DNA of 37,501 nucleotides from Hydrogenophaga sp. (GCA_018993155.1 JAGKSX010000032.1:1-37501); one strand, 5' to 3'; positions 23,862 through 32,131 are shown, counted from the stretch's first letter. The notes: generated from the sequence alone by a model not told the origin. Numbers and translations: made by a program.

Positions 23862-24357
23862 GACGCCAGAACATGTGCAGTTCGTCGTGCAACACCCCGT
23901 CGATCCGCAGGGCGGCGGGTTCACGGCCGAAGGTCTGGAAGCCCAGGGATTCGTACAAGGCGATGGCGGCCACGTTGCCGGCATTGACGCTCAGGTTCAC
24001 CTGAAGCAGTTCGGGCACCGACGCGGCCAGCGCGAGCGCCTCCACGAGCAATCCACGGCCCGCGCCCTTGCTCCGCGCCTCTGGCGCCACGTACAGGCCA
24101 TAGACCATCCCCTTGTGCCGCAGCTTGCGCTTGTCTTCGCGCCGCAGCGTCACGATGCCGATCAGCCGGTCTCCCTCGAAGGCGCCGAACGCGCCCTGGT
24201 CGGGGTGCACCGCGAGGCGGGCCGCCGTCGTTTCGGGAGGGAAAACCACCTCTTCCTCATGGCTGGAACCGAACGCGGTGGGTTCCTCTTGCAAGGCGGA
24301 CAGGCGCAACGCGCGAAAGGGGCTGGCGTCTTGAGGGGTGAGGCGGCGAATGTGCAT
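23851..24357 (-). CDS. GNAT-family N-acetyltransferase
   Basis: 168 residues from ATG 24357. Complete GNAT fold: an N-terminal IRRLTPQDASPFRALRLSAL, central beta-strand region FGAFEGDRLIGIVTLRRED, acetyl-CoA-binding VYGLYVAPEARSKGAGRGLLVEAL, and NVAAIALYESLGFQTFGREP near the end. Substrate unknown. It lies 47 bases downstream of the GlxA/AraC gene on the same strand, across a GGGTGTCGGG tandem repeat, so co-transcription is possible. The stop codon lies in the loop of a hairpin. Confidence 0.92.
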   Translation of the reverse strand: MHIRRLTPQDASPFRALRLSALQEEPTAFGSSHEEEVVFPPETTAARLAVHPDQGAFGAFEGDRLIGIVTLRREDKRKLRHKGMVYGLYVAPEARSKGAGRGLLVEALALAASVPELLQVNLSVNAGNVAAIALYESLGFQTFGREPAALRIDGVLHDELHMFWRPAR

Positions 24358-24404
24358 GCGCGATGTGAGGTGGCGTTGGGGGGTGTCGGGGGGTGTCGGG
24401 GCGT

Positions 24405-25379
24405 TCAATGCGGGCCCGAACGGAAGCGGCTGGGCGAGGCCCCGGCCGACTTTCGCATGAGGCGCCGCAGGGCGGTCGCGTCTTCGTAGCCCACCTGGGC
24501 CGCCACCTGCTCGATCGTCAGGCGGCTGCGCTCGATCAGCATGCGCGCGCGGTTGAGCCGCACGCTCTGCACGAGCGCCAGCGCGCCCCGTCCGGTGGCG
24601 GCTTTGACGTGCCGTGCCAGGGTGCGCGGCGACATGGCGAAGGCCTCGGCCAGCGCCGCCACGTCGGGCGGGTGGGGCAAGGCGGATTCGATGTGTTGCG
24701 TCAGGCGGCCGATCAGCTCGTTGCCGTTGGACTGCATGGCGGGCAGCACGAAGGGCGCCTGCGCCTGGCGGCCGTCGATGAGCAGCACGCGGCTCACCGC
24801 GTCCGCCAGCGCCGTGCCGAAGCGGGTGCGCAGCAGGTGGAGCATGAGGTCGGTCTGCGCCAGCGCGGCACCGGCCGTGGTGATGGGGCCGTCGGCGCAG
24901 ACCATGCGGTCCGCGTCCACGCGGCACAGGGGTGCGAGGCCTTGCAGGCGCGGCGCCAGCCACCACGAGGTGGTGGCCCGCCGGCCATCCAGCAGACCCG
25001 CCGCCTGCAGCAGGAACACAGCCGAACAGGACGCGGCCACCTCGCCGCCCCGCGCCGCGTGCCGCCGCAGGCCCTCGCTGGCGGCCCGCGCGTCGTCGCG
25101 CGCCAGGCGGTCGGCCAGCGCCGAGGCCTGGTCCACCCCCAGGCCGGGCACGATCCAGGTCGAGCTGTCGCGACCCGCTCGGGCCGGCAGGGCGTGCGCC
25201 TGCAATTGCAGCCCGTGGCTGAGCGCCACCGGGCCACCGCCGGGCGAGCACACGCGCCAGGTGGGCTGCGGCAAGGCGAGCCGGGGCGCGATGGCCGCCG
25301 CCGCGCTCAACACGTCCAGCGTGACGGCCACCCCACTCCCCCAGGCCCCGGGCAGCACGAGAACGGTGAAATCACGCAT
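24405..25379 (-). CDS. GlxA-type AraC-family transcriptional regulator
   Basis: 324 residues from ATG 25379. The N-terminal DJ-1/PfpI-like domain (about 1-190) has LVLPGAWGSGVAVTLDVL and the nucleophile-elbow-like AASCSAVFLLQAAGLLDG. The C-terminal AraC-type double HTH (about 225-320) contains DVAALAEAFAMSPRTLARHV and TIEQVAAQVGYEDATALRRLMRK. GlxA-like members often control catabolic or amine/aldehyde genes. It is divergent from the dienelactone hydrolase gene across 96 bases that contain a palindrome, so that gene is its likely target. Confidence 0.9.
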   Translation of the reverse strand: MRDFTVLVLPGAWGSGVAVTLDVLSAAAAIAPRLALPQPTWRVCSPGGGPVALSHGLQLQAHALPARAGRDSSTWIVPGLGVDQASALADRLARDDARAASEGLRRHAARGGEVAASCSAVFLLQAAGLLDGRRATTSWWLAPRLQGLAPLCRVDADRMVCADGPITTAGAALAQTDLMLHLLRTRFGTALADAVSRVLLIDGRQAQAPFVLPAMQSNGNELIGRLTQHIESALPHPPDVAALAEAFAMSPRTLARHVKAATGRGALALVQSVRLNRARMLIERSRLTIEQVAAQVGYEDATALRRLMRKSAGASPSRFRSGPH

Positions 25380-25410
25380 GGCAGGAATAGCTTGAAAGAT
25401 GTCGAAACAG

Positions 25411-25423
25411 ACACTGGCAGTGT
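25411..25423. promoter_or_regulatory. Palindrome in the glxA/dlh divergent promoter region
   Basis: ACACTG-G-CAGTGT, a perfect 6+1+6 inverted repeat. On the - strand it overlaps the -10 (TACACT) of a possible promoter whose -35 (TTGATT, 25446-25441) lies 16 bases upstream. It is a candidate operator for autoregulation by the AraC-family protein or another factor. Confidence 0.45.
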
Positions 25424-25475
25424 AGCGCCGGCCTTGGTGCAATCAAGGCCCTTCCACCTCCAGAGAGCCCAGGAC

Positions 25476-26360
25476 ATGCCCCACCCGAATCTGACCGAAC
25501 ACGACGCCCTCGGCGATTTCGAGGCGCGCGAGATCACGCTGGATGGTGCCACCAAGCGCGTGCACGTGGCCGGCCATGGGCCGGCGGTGATCGTCATGAC
25601 CGAGATGCCGGGCATCAGCCCGCACGTGGCCCGCTTCGCGCGCTGGGTGCGCGACGCGGGTTTCACGGTGTACATGCCGTCGCTGTTCGGCGTGGACGGC
25701 GCGGTGCCCGAGGCCGTTGCGGGCATGGCCGTGATGCAGCGCGCCTGTGTGAGCGCGGAGTTCCGCGCCTTCGCCAACCGCAAGGGGCCCAACCAGGCCA
25801 GCCCGGTGACGCGCTGGCTGAGGCTGCTGGCCCGGCACGCGCACGAGGCTTGCGGCGGCCCTGGGGTGGGCGCCATCGGCATGTGCTTCACCGGCAATTT
25901 CGCGCTCACGATGATGCTGGAGCCTTCGATGCTGGCGCCCGTGCTGTCGCAGCCTTCGCTGCCGCTGGACGACCCGGCCGGCCTGGAGATCGGACCCGAG
26001 GACCTGGCCGAGGTGCGCTCGCGCCTGGAGCGCGAGGACCTCACGGTGATGGCCTACCGCTTCGCGGGCGACAAGTTCTGCAAGGCCGAGCGCTTCAAGG
26101 CCTACGAAGCCGCGCTGGGCCCGCGCTTCGTGGCGCAGGTGCTGCCCGACAGCGCCGCCAACCGGACGGCCCTGCCCCCGTTCTTCGAGCAGGTGGTGAA
26201 CAGCCCGCACAGCGTGGTAACGGCGCACCTGATCGATGAGGCCGGCCAGCCCACCCTCACGGCGCGCGATCAGATCCTGGCCTTCTTCACGCAGCGGCTC
26301 AGGAATCCCGGCAGTAGCCCTCGCCCGATCGAACCGTCAGGCAGTTCTTCTTCTCGCTGA
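25476..26360 (+). CDS. Dienelactone hydrolase family protein
   Basis: 294 residues from ATG 25476. An alpha/beta hydrolase of the DLH family, which opens dienelactones to maleylacetate in halo-aromatic catabolism but also has other roles. The nucleophile is a Cys: GMCFTG with C137, as in true DLH (GxCxGG). The N-terminal VIVMTEMPGISPHV and an acidic residue in AYRFAGDKFCKAERF fit the family. The last ~20 residues (after LAFFTQRLR) are Ser/Pro-rich, lack family character, and are encoded antisense to the 3' end of the lipoprotein gene. The link to the upstream ring-cleavage operon is a guess. Confidence 0.88.
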   Translation: MPHPNLTEHDALGDFEAREITLDGATKRVHVAGHGPAVIVMTEMPGISPHVARFARWVRDAGFTVYMPSLFGVDGAVPEAVAGMAVMQRACVSAEFRAFANRKGPNQASPVTRWLRLLARHAHEACGGPGVGAIGMCFTGNFALTMMLEPSMLAPVLSQPSLPLDDPAGLEIGPEDLAEVRSRLEREDLTVMAYRFAGDKFCKAERFKAYEAALGPRFVAQVLPDSAANRTALPPFFEQVVNSPHSVVTAHLIDEAGQPTLTARDQILAFFTQRLRNPGSSPRPIEPSGSSSSR

Positions 26361-26727
26361 GCCATTTCATTCCGGTCTCGGCGCCGTGGGTGGCGCGCAG
26401 GGATTCCTTCACGCCGTCGCGCTCGAACTCGATGCGCTCATCACCCGCCGCCTTGCCCGGGAACGTGCGGGGGCCGTCGAGGTTGCGGATGGTCACCTCG
26501 TACTGGCCACCGCTGCCCGCGAGCTGGAGGTAAGTGCCCTCGGGTCCGTTCCATTGTCCCAGCCAGGCATCGGTGGCCGGGGCGGGCGCAGCAGGTGTGG
26601 GCGCAGGTGCCGGCGCGGCCGGGGCACTCGTGCCGGCCGGCGCCGGCGCGGCTTCGGGCGTGCGGTCCTGGCAGGCGGCCAGGGCGACGGCGATTGCGGC
26701 CATGCAGGCGAGGTGTGGGAACTTCAT
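26299..26727 (-). CDS. Small putative lipoprotein
   Basis: 142 residues. Signal peptide with lipobox LAAC (cleavage before C19), then an Ala/Pro-rich linker of about 35 residues, then a small domain (about 53-142) with WLGQWNGPEGTYLQLAG, two further cysteines near the end, and EKKNCLTVRSGEGYCR. This resembles the small single-domain lipoproteins that bind ligands or inhibit lysozyme-like enzymes, but I cannot name the family. It should be anchored in a membrane facing the periplasm. Its 3' end overlaps the DLH gene by 62 bases on the opposite strand. It follows the MFS gene by 26 bases. Confidence 0.85.
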   Translation of the reverse strand: MKFPHLACMAAIAVALAACQDRTPEAAPAPAGTSAPAAPAPAPTPAAPAPATDAWLGQWNGPEGTYLQLAGSGGQYEVTIRNLDGPRTFPGKAAGDERIEFERDGVKESLRATHGAETGMKWLSEKKNCLTVRSGEGYCRDS

Positions 26728-26753
26728 GAGGTGCCTTTCGGAGGGGCGCCAGA

Positions 26754-28337
26754 TCAGCGTTCGGCAATGTAGTGCGACATGCGCGCGCTCTCGCCATCGG
26801 CGAGGAAGGCGCGCACCTCGGTCTCGATCGCGCGATCGGCCACGGTGGCGCGGGCGCGCTGGTGCAGGTAGTCGGCCCAGGAGGTGACGATGAAGCGCTC
26901 CACATAGCGCGAGGGCTCACCCAGGTCCTTGTAGACGCGCCAGAAGGTGGCGCCATCGCGGCGGCGCGGCGCCTTCATCTGGGCAATGGTGTCGAGAAAG
27001 GCCTGGTCCGCGCCGGGGCGGATGCGGTAGCCCACCTCGACCGCGATCGGTCCGGACTCGGGGCTGGGCTCGGCTTCCACGAAGAGCTCGTCCCAGGGCG
27101 TGCCCTGGGTCACCTCGTGGTCCGCGCCCACGCGCAGGGGGAAGGGGCGCGCCAGCAGCAGGCCCGAGGCCATGAGCACGCCGGCCGCGGCGAGCGCGGC
27201 GGTGAGGCCCACGATATCGGACAGCGCGCCCCAGAAAGCCGAGCCGATGGCGAAGGCACCCAGCGCCGAGACGATGTGCAGCGCCACCGCGCGCGAACGC
27301 ACCCAGGGTGGCGCACTGGCCTGCGTGGCGGTGTTGAAGGTGGACATGGTCGCCATCCAGGCCGCGCCACCGAACGCCATGGCCACGTACACCACCGCCG
27401 GCACACGCACCCAGGCCGCCACCAGCATCACGGCGGCGAACACCACACAGGCCACGGCCACGATGGCGTCGAGCGAAAAACGCGCGCGAAGGCGCCCGAT
27501 GACGAGGCCCGAGGCCACCGCCCCGGTGCCCAGGCAGCCCATGAGCAGGCCGAAGCCTTCGGCACCGGTGCCCAGCTGGCGCTGCGCGATCACGGGCAGC
27601 AGGGCCCAGAGCGCCGAGCCGGCCGCGCTGAACGCCATGACGCGCACCAGCTGCGCCAGGATGAGGCGCGAATGCCAGGCAAAGCGCAGGCCGCTGAGCG
27701 TGCCGCCCCACAGGCGCTCGGCCGGCAGGCTGGACGGCGGGTGCGCGCGCGGCGGCCAGCGGCGGATCGACTCCCACATCACCACCGTGGTGAACACCGT
27801 GACCACGAACACCCAGCCCGCGCCCAGGCGCGCGAACAGCAGGCCGGCCAGCGTGGGGCCGATGGCGCGCGCAGCGTTGTAGGCAATGCCGATGGCGGTG
27901 ATGGCCTGCGGCCACTCGGGGCGGGGCACCGGGTCGACCACCGAGGAATTCCAGGCCGGCGTGAGCACCGCCGTGCAGCAACCGCAGACAAACACCAGGA
28001 ACAGCACCGAGGCCGGCCCACCCCAGCCCGCCAGCACCAGCCCGGCCAGCAGCACGCTCGCGCCGACCTGGGCCATCAGCGCGCCCGAGATCAGGCGGCG
28101 GCGGTCGGTGGTGTCGGCCAGCACCCCGGCGGGCAACGCCAGCAGGAACATGGGCAGGAACACCGCCGTCTGCACCAGCGCGGCGAGAAAGGAGGAGCCG
28201 GTGAGCTCGACCATGAGCCAGGCGGCGGCCATGGTCTGCATGCCACTGCCGATGAAGAAGACCGCGCCGCAGATCCAGAGCCCCCGGAAAGCGGGTTGGC
28301 GAAGCGGGCTCCAGATGGATGGGGATGGCGGCGGCAT
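26754..28337 (-). CDS. MFS transporter with C-terminal ABM-like domain (EntS/MFS_3 type)
   Basis: 527 residues. The first ~410 residues hold about 11-12 transmembrane helices with the MFS loop motif LPAGVLADTTDRRRL between helices 2 and 3. This is the MFS_3 type that includes enterobactin exporter EntS. The last ~100 residues are soluble and resemble an antibiotic-biosynthesis-monooxygenase-like alpha/beta barrel (IAVEVGYRIRPG; FWRVYKDLGEPSRYVERF), a tail common in this family. Probably a proton-driven exporter in the inner membrane; substrate unknown. It lies upstream of the lipoprotein gene, likely in one transcript. Confidence 0.9.
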   Translation of the reverse strand: MPPPSPSIWSPLRQPAFRGLWICGAVFFIGSGMQTMAAAWLMVELTGSSFLAALVQTAVFLPMFLLALPAGVLADTTDRRRLISGALMAQVGASVLLAGLVLAGWGGPASVLFLVFVCGCCTAVLTPAWNSSVVDPVPRPEWPQAITAIGIAYNAARAIGPTLAGLLFARLGAGWVFVVTVFTTVVMWESIRRWPPRAHPPSSLPAERLWGGTLSGLRFAWHSRLILAQLVRVMAFSAAGSALWALLPVIAQRQLGTGAEGFGLLMGCLGTGAVASGLVIGRLRARFSLDAIVAVACVVFAAVMLVAAWVRVPAVVYVAMAFGGAAWMATMSTFNTATQASAPPWVRSRAVALHIVSALGAFAIGSAFWGALSDIVGLTAALAAAGVLMASGLLLARPFPLRVGADHEVTQGTPWDELFVEAEPSPESGPIAVEVGYRIRPGADQAFLDTIAQMKAPRRRDGATFWRVYKDLGEPSRYVERFIVTSWADYLHQRARATVADRAIETEVRAFLADGESARMSHYIAER

Positions 28338-28403
28338 CGGGCCATTATTCCGCAGGACCTCCGTTTCCGCCTTCCGTGAGGTTAGTACGGCGCCCTCCCG
28401 ATG

Positions 28404-29720
28404 TCACCGGAGGCCGTCCAGCTGTGGCCCGTACTGAAACAGTTGCCTCAGTTCGGGTGTCAGCCTTTCGGATTTCGTCCCCGGCCAATGCGTGAAGGGC
28501 TCCAGCTCGAAGTGCTGCGTCTTGCCCACCGGCAGCGGCAGGCGCACATCGCCCTTGACCAGCGCAGCCGTGATGCGGCTGAAGTCTTCGTTCACGTGCA
28601 CCTCCACCCGCGCCATGTCCGCCTCGCCCGGCAGGTAGTCGTTGTCTTCCAGCGTGCGCTGCGGAAACAGCTCATCAAACGCCGCGCGCACTTCGCTCAA
28701 ATCGTCTTCACTCACAGCGCGCTCGCGCAAGCAGAACTCCAGCCACAGGTGATGCCGCTTGCCCTCTCTGTCGTGGAACCAGAACTTGGCTGTGTTGGGA
28801 ATGCCGCGCATGCGGTGGATCTGGGTGTAGCTCGCCATCTCCCACTGCCCCACCGTTTCGGCCTCGGCGTTGCCCTGGTAACTCTCCAGCTCGGTCACGC
28901 GAGAGACATTGCCCGTCATCACATGCCGCCACGGGAACTTCACGCGGATGTGCCGCATGTACCACATGGCGTCGGGCCGCCAGCCGGCATCGATGCGCGC
29001 GATGGTCGCTGGCTTGAGCCGGTCCAGCATCAGGCGGCGGTCCTCGCTTTCGGTGAGCGTGAACGTGCCGCCCGGCAGGCTGGCGTTGTAGCTCTTTCGC
29101 GTGATGCCGTGCAGCACCACGGCGCGGTACTGCGCCAGCTCCACCTGACTGCCCAGGCCCGCAGCCCAGAGCATCACATGGCCATCGGGTGCCACACCAA
29201 TTCGAACATCGTCATAGCGCGGCCGGACTTTGCCGTAGGTCACATCCTTGTCGATGATCTGAGGTGCTTGAATGAACAGATCGTGGATGCGGCGCAGCGG
29301 CAACTCGGCATCGAGCTGGTAGAAGCGGTCCTCCAAGTAGTCGTAGTACTTCAGGCGCAGTGTCTTGGGCAGGCGTGCGCCGCTTTCGTTGATGGCGCTC
29401 ATGCCTCTGCTGCCCGCACCCCATGCCGCGCCAAAGCCGGTGTAGAACTGGGCCACGACCTGACCCTCGGCGTCCTTCATCCAGTTGTCGCCCGTCAAGG
29501 TGGTCACATCGCTCTGGCCTCTTGGCTCGATGTCGATGCCGTAGCTGCAAAACGTGACGTGCCATTTCATGGTGGCGGTTTCGGGGGTGGTGTTGCGCAT
29601 GAAAAGTCCTTTGAGGAATTGAGCTTGGGCAGCGCCGGCGGACAGGCCAGCCCCCAATACGGCCGCCTGTGCCAGCCAGCGGCGGCGAGAGGTAAAGATC
29701 GGGGCGTCAACCGAAGACAT
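28404..29720 (-). CDS. Exported DUF2931-like protein, candidate Tle1 immunity protein
   Basis: 438 residues from ATG 29720, which overlaps the end of the phospholipase gene by 14 bases. The N-terminus has TSRRRWLAQAAVLGAGLSAGAAQA, a signal peptide with a twin-arginine-like RRR, so the protein probably goes to the periplasm. The body contains WGAGSRGMSAINESGARLP and LKYYDYLEDRFYQLDAEL, which recall DUF2931; I assign this family from memory and moderately. Immunity proteins of Tle1 effectors act in the periplasm and are encoded next to the effector, which fits. Function unproven. Confidence 0.75.
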   Translation of the reverse strand: MSSVDAPIFTSRRRWLAQAAVLGAGLSAGAAQAQFLKGLFMRNTTPETATMKWHVTFCSYGIDIEPRGQSDVTTLTGDNWMKDAEGQVVAQFYTGFGAAWGAGSRGMSAINESGARLPKTLRLKYYDYLEDRFYQLDAELPLRRIHDLFIQAPQIIDKDVTYGKVRPRYDDVRIGVAPDGHVMLWAAGLGSQVELAQYRAVVLHGITRKSYNASLPGGTFTLTESEDRRLMLDRLKPATIARIDAGWRPDAMWYMRHIRVKFPWRHVMTGNVSRVTELESYQGNAEAETVGQWEMASYTQIHRMRGIPNTAKFWFHDREGKRHHLWLEFCLRERAVSEDDLSEVRAAFDELFPQRTLEDNDYLPGEADMARVEVHVNEDFSRITAALVKGDVRLPLPVGKTQHFELEPFTHWPGTKSERLTPELRQLFQYGPQLDGLR

Positions 29721-31059
29721 GGCCACGCTCCATTTGCTCGGTGCCGGCGCGGTAGCGCGGCTGCATGGCAAAGGCATCGCTGCACGAGAGGTGCAGGAAT
29801 CGGCGCCGAAAGGCTTTGGCCTGCTCGGTGCCCAGGTTCGCCTCCAGTCCCCAACTCTGCTGCGCCGGCTTCCACGCCACGAAGGCGTTGTCCTTGGCGA
29901 AGGCTCGCAACTGTTGCTGCACTTGAGCCACCTCGGGGCTTTGCGCCTGCATCTCAGCTTTGAGCTTGTCCGGGTACTGCGTGGTGGTGTGCCGCTCGGC
30001 CATGTCCACCATCAGCGATAGGCCCACCTTGTGGTAGTCGCCCTGCACCTGGCGCACATGGCGGTGCGGCTGGCCCCAGGCAGGCTGGTGGTCCGCTTTG
30101 CTGTACCAGCCCTGGGCGTACACAAAGGCCTGCGGCCCGGGCAAGGTGGTGGTACCGCCGTCGCGGTCGTGCACGCTGCGCAGGGCCGGCAGGTTGTGCA
30201 CCTCCTCGGGTTCAGGCTTGTCGGTGCCGGCCTTGTAGCCACCGCCCACGTCCGAGTGCGCCCCGGGGATGCCCAGCTCGTAGCCCATGCGAGAGCGGAT
30301 GCCGTTGACCTCGCTCTTGGCCCGGCAGGCGCTGGCGATGTTGGTGAGCGCGAAGTTCTCGCGGTATTCGTCCAGTGCCACGAGGTGGAACACCCGGCGC
30401 GCGGCATCGTCCTCAAAACGAAGCTGCAAATCGTCCACGTCGTTGCCGGGCAGCAGGCCCTCGGCCGAGACGGTGTCGAACAGGCCCACGAAGTTCACCT
30501 GCACCACCACCCGGCTCCAGCGGCCGGGAAAGTGTTTGGCGATTTCTTCCCGGTTGCGCAGCAAGCTCGCGAAGTGCCGCGCCGTGGCCGCGCCCCGGCT
30601 GAAACCGAACAGGTTGAGTTCCAGAAGCGCAGGCAGGCCTTGCTTTCCTCGCTTTTTCGCCACGAGGGTTTTCAGAGGCCCAAACGCCGATTGCGCGCGG
30701 CTTCGCATGCCGGTCTCGCCCGTGCCCAGGGCCTTGCCGGCGATGTCGTCGCCCTGCAGTTCCGTGGTGCCCATGCCTTCCACGTACACGCCCAGGTCGG
30801 GACCGTCTCGCTCCTTGTCCAGCGAGTCCCACATGCGCGCCACATTGGAGAGCGCGTTGTCGTAGCTGGTTTCTTTGCCGCCATACCGGTCGCGCACGGC
30901 CTTGTCCTTGGTGGTGACGTTGAAGTAGTTGTTCAGCGTGCCATCGAAGAACAGGTTGACCTGGATCTTGTCGATCTCCACCCGGAACCGGCTGTCCGGG
31001 ATGGTGTTGGTGGTGGTCTCGTTCTGGTACAGACCTTGGCTATGAGAGTTGGTGGCCAT
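29707..31059 (-). CDS. Tle1-like type VI secretion phospholipase effector (DUF2235)
   Basis: 450 residues, start ATG with AAGGA nine bases upstream. DUF2235 alpha/beta hydrolase: early LFFDGTLNNYFNV (36-48), catalytic nucleophile in GFSRG (S154), Asp in VGLFDT (D195) and His in PGAHSDVGGGY (H268), a plausible Ser-Asp-His triad. Tle1 members are injected by the T6SS and degrade phospholipids of rival cells. No signal peptide is present, as expected for a T6SS cargo. It lies 22 bases downstream of the deleted vgrG and overlaps the exported DUF2931-like gene. Confidence 0.92.
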   Translation of the reverse strand: MATNSHSQGLYQNETTTNTIPDSRFRVEIDKIQVNLFFDGTLNNYFNVTTKDKAVRDRYGGKETSYDNALSNVARMWDSLDKERDGPDLGVYVEGMGTTELQGDDIAGKALGTGETGMRSRAQSAFGPLKTLVAKKRGKQGLPALLELNLFGFSRGAATARHFASLLRNREEIAKHFPGRWSRVVVQVNFVGLFDTVSAEGLLPGNDVDDLQLRFEDDAARRVFHLVALDEYRENFALTNIASACRAKSEVNGIRSRMGYELGIPGAHSDVGGGYKAGTDKPEPEEVHNLPALRSVHDRDGGTTTLPGPQAFVYAQGWYSKADHQPAWGQPHRHVRQVQGDYHKVGLSLMVDMAERHTTTQYPDKLKAEMQAQSPEVAQVQQQLRAFAKDNAFVAWKPAQQSWGLEANLGTEQAKAFRRRFLHLSCSDAFAMQPRYRAGTEQMERGHVFG

Positions 31060-31080
31060 GATGGGTGTCCTTGGGGGTGC

Positions 31081-31094
31081 CTCAAAGCTTTGAG
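31081..31094. promoter_or_regulatory. 14-bp palindrome across the vgrG stop
   Basis: CTCAAAGCTTTGAG is a perfect palindrome that contains the vgrG stop codon (complement TCA at 31082-31084). It could be a weak RNA hairpin or a chance site. It has no loop, so a folded RNA form would be poor. Confidence 0.3.
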
Positions 31095-31843
31095 TCGTGG
31101 TTCATTCGCAGGGTCGCGGCCGCCTCGCCGCTGCCCACCCGTTGCGTGCCGCCCTGGGCGTCCGTGACACCGCGCAGCGTGCGACCGTTGCCCAGCACGA
31201 GTTCGTAGGGGAAACCGGCCACAGGTTGTCCCTTCTTGTCGTACAGCTCAGGCAACTCGTTGAAGGGGGTCGTCTCCGGCAGCGGTTGCACCGGCATGCT
31301 CTTGCCCGGGCGGTAGCCGAAGCTCGCGGCCTGCACGGTGTGGGTGCCGGTGGTGCCCGAGGTGATGCCGCTGGCGTTCCAGATCGTGTACGCCCCCAGC
31401 ACCGCTTCGATGATCTCCACCACGCTCTGGTCCTGGAAGACCTTGCAGTCGGTGCTGAGGGTGGCCAGGTGCAGCCAGGGCCTCAGGGTGAACTCCACCA
31501 GCGCATGGCGCCCGGACTCGCCGATGTACCGGGCTTCGGTGATGAGGGCCGAGATCTCCCGCACCCCCGCGCCCTGGTTGGCGCCAGCTCCGGCGGGCAT
31601 CCCGGGCACGAAGCGGCCCTGGCCTTCGAGTTCGATGCAGCAGGTGAGTTCTCGGCCGATGAAGGTGTCGAGTTCAAGGGGGGCGCCGCCCTCCGCGCTT
31701 TGCAGCACCAGCCGGTAATCGAACAGCTGGTTGATGCCTTCTTCGCCTTCGAGCTTCAAGGGCTCCAGCAACGGCGCGCCGTTGACCTCGGGAAGCGCCG
31801 CACTGCGGATCGTCAGCCCACGCCGGGGGGTGAATGGGGTCAT
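31082..31843 (-). CDS. Internally deleted VgrG (T6SS spike protein remnant)
   Basis: 253 residues, start ATG with AGGAGG upstream. Residues 1-150 match the VgrG gp27-like base: LEGEEGINQLFDYRLVLQS, FIGRELTCCIEL, ISALITEARYIG, ALVEFTLRPWLHLATLSTDCKVFQDQSVVEIIEAVL (given as conserved blocks). Immediately after, at about residue 153 (YTIWNAS), it jumps to the extreme C-terminal VgrG tail: HTVQAASFG, then a transthyretin-like LYDKKGQPVAGFPYELV. The remaining gp27 domain, the gp5/OB fold and the beta-helix needle, about 400 or more residues, are missing, yet the frame is kept. It lies upstream of the tle1 effector. Whether it still makes a product of use is unknown. Confidence 0.85.
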   Translation of the reverse strand: MTPFTPRRGLTIRSAALPEVNGAPLLEPLKLEGEEGINQLFDYRLVLQSAEGGAPLELDTFIGRELTCCIELEGQGRFVPGMPAGAGANQGAGVREISALITEARYIGESGRHALVEFTLRPWLHLATLSTDCKVFQDQSVVEIIEAVLGAYTIWNASGITSGTTGTHTVQAASFGYRPGKSMPVQPLPETTPFNELPELYDKKGQPVAGFPYELVLGNGRTLRGVTDAQGGTQRVGSGEAAATLRMNHDSKL

Positions 31844-32105
31844 GGAACTCCTCCTGAATGTTCTCGTTGAGATGGCGACGCATGCTCGGCCACCCTCAAC
31901 GGTTCATCCAAGGTCGGACTTCACTGGATTGACTTTCAGCAAAGCCTTGTCACCCGGAAGGCCTGTTTCCCTGTTCCTGGAATCCGTCAATTCAATCCAT
32001 CAAGACTTCGCTTCATGGGCGGGCCTTTGGGAAAGCCTGGTGCGGACCGGGCGCAAGATTCCTTCGTTGCGTTGCGAAGGCGCGACGGATCAGCCTGGCG
32101 ATGGC
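31844..32105. other. Gene-free region upstream of vgrG
   Basis: About 260 bases between vgrG and the DUF2845 gene. It has lower GC than the flanks. It holds the AGGAGG of vgrG and probably its promoter, though no convincing -35/-10 pair is apparent. GGATTGA (31926) and TCAATCC (31992) form a loosely spaced inverted repeat. No reading frame here has coding character. Confidence 0.4.
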
Positions 32106-32131
32106 CGAAGAAGGCCGCGCCTCAGCGCGGC
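32106..32131 (-). terminator. Terminator hairpin of the kinase-regulator-DUF2845 operon
   Basis: Perfect 7-bp stem GCCGCGC/GCGCGGC (32114-32131) with a 4-base loop. On the - strand the loop is TGAG, so it contains the DUF2845 stop codon, and it is followed by CTTCTTC, a partial T-tract. Confidence 0.65.

Noticed and set aside
26772-28379. 535-codon + strand frame opposite the MFS gene
   Set aside because: The - strand product is a clear MFS protein with membrane helices; this frame is Arg/His/Gln/Gly-rich without domains.
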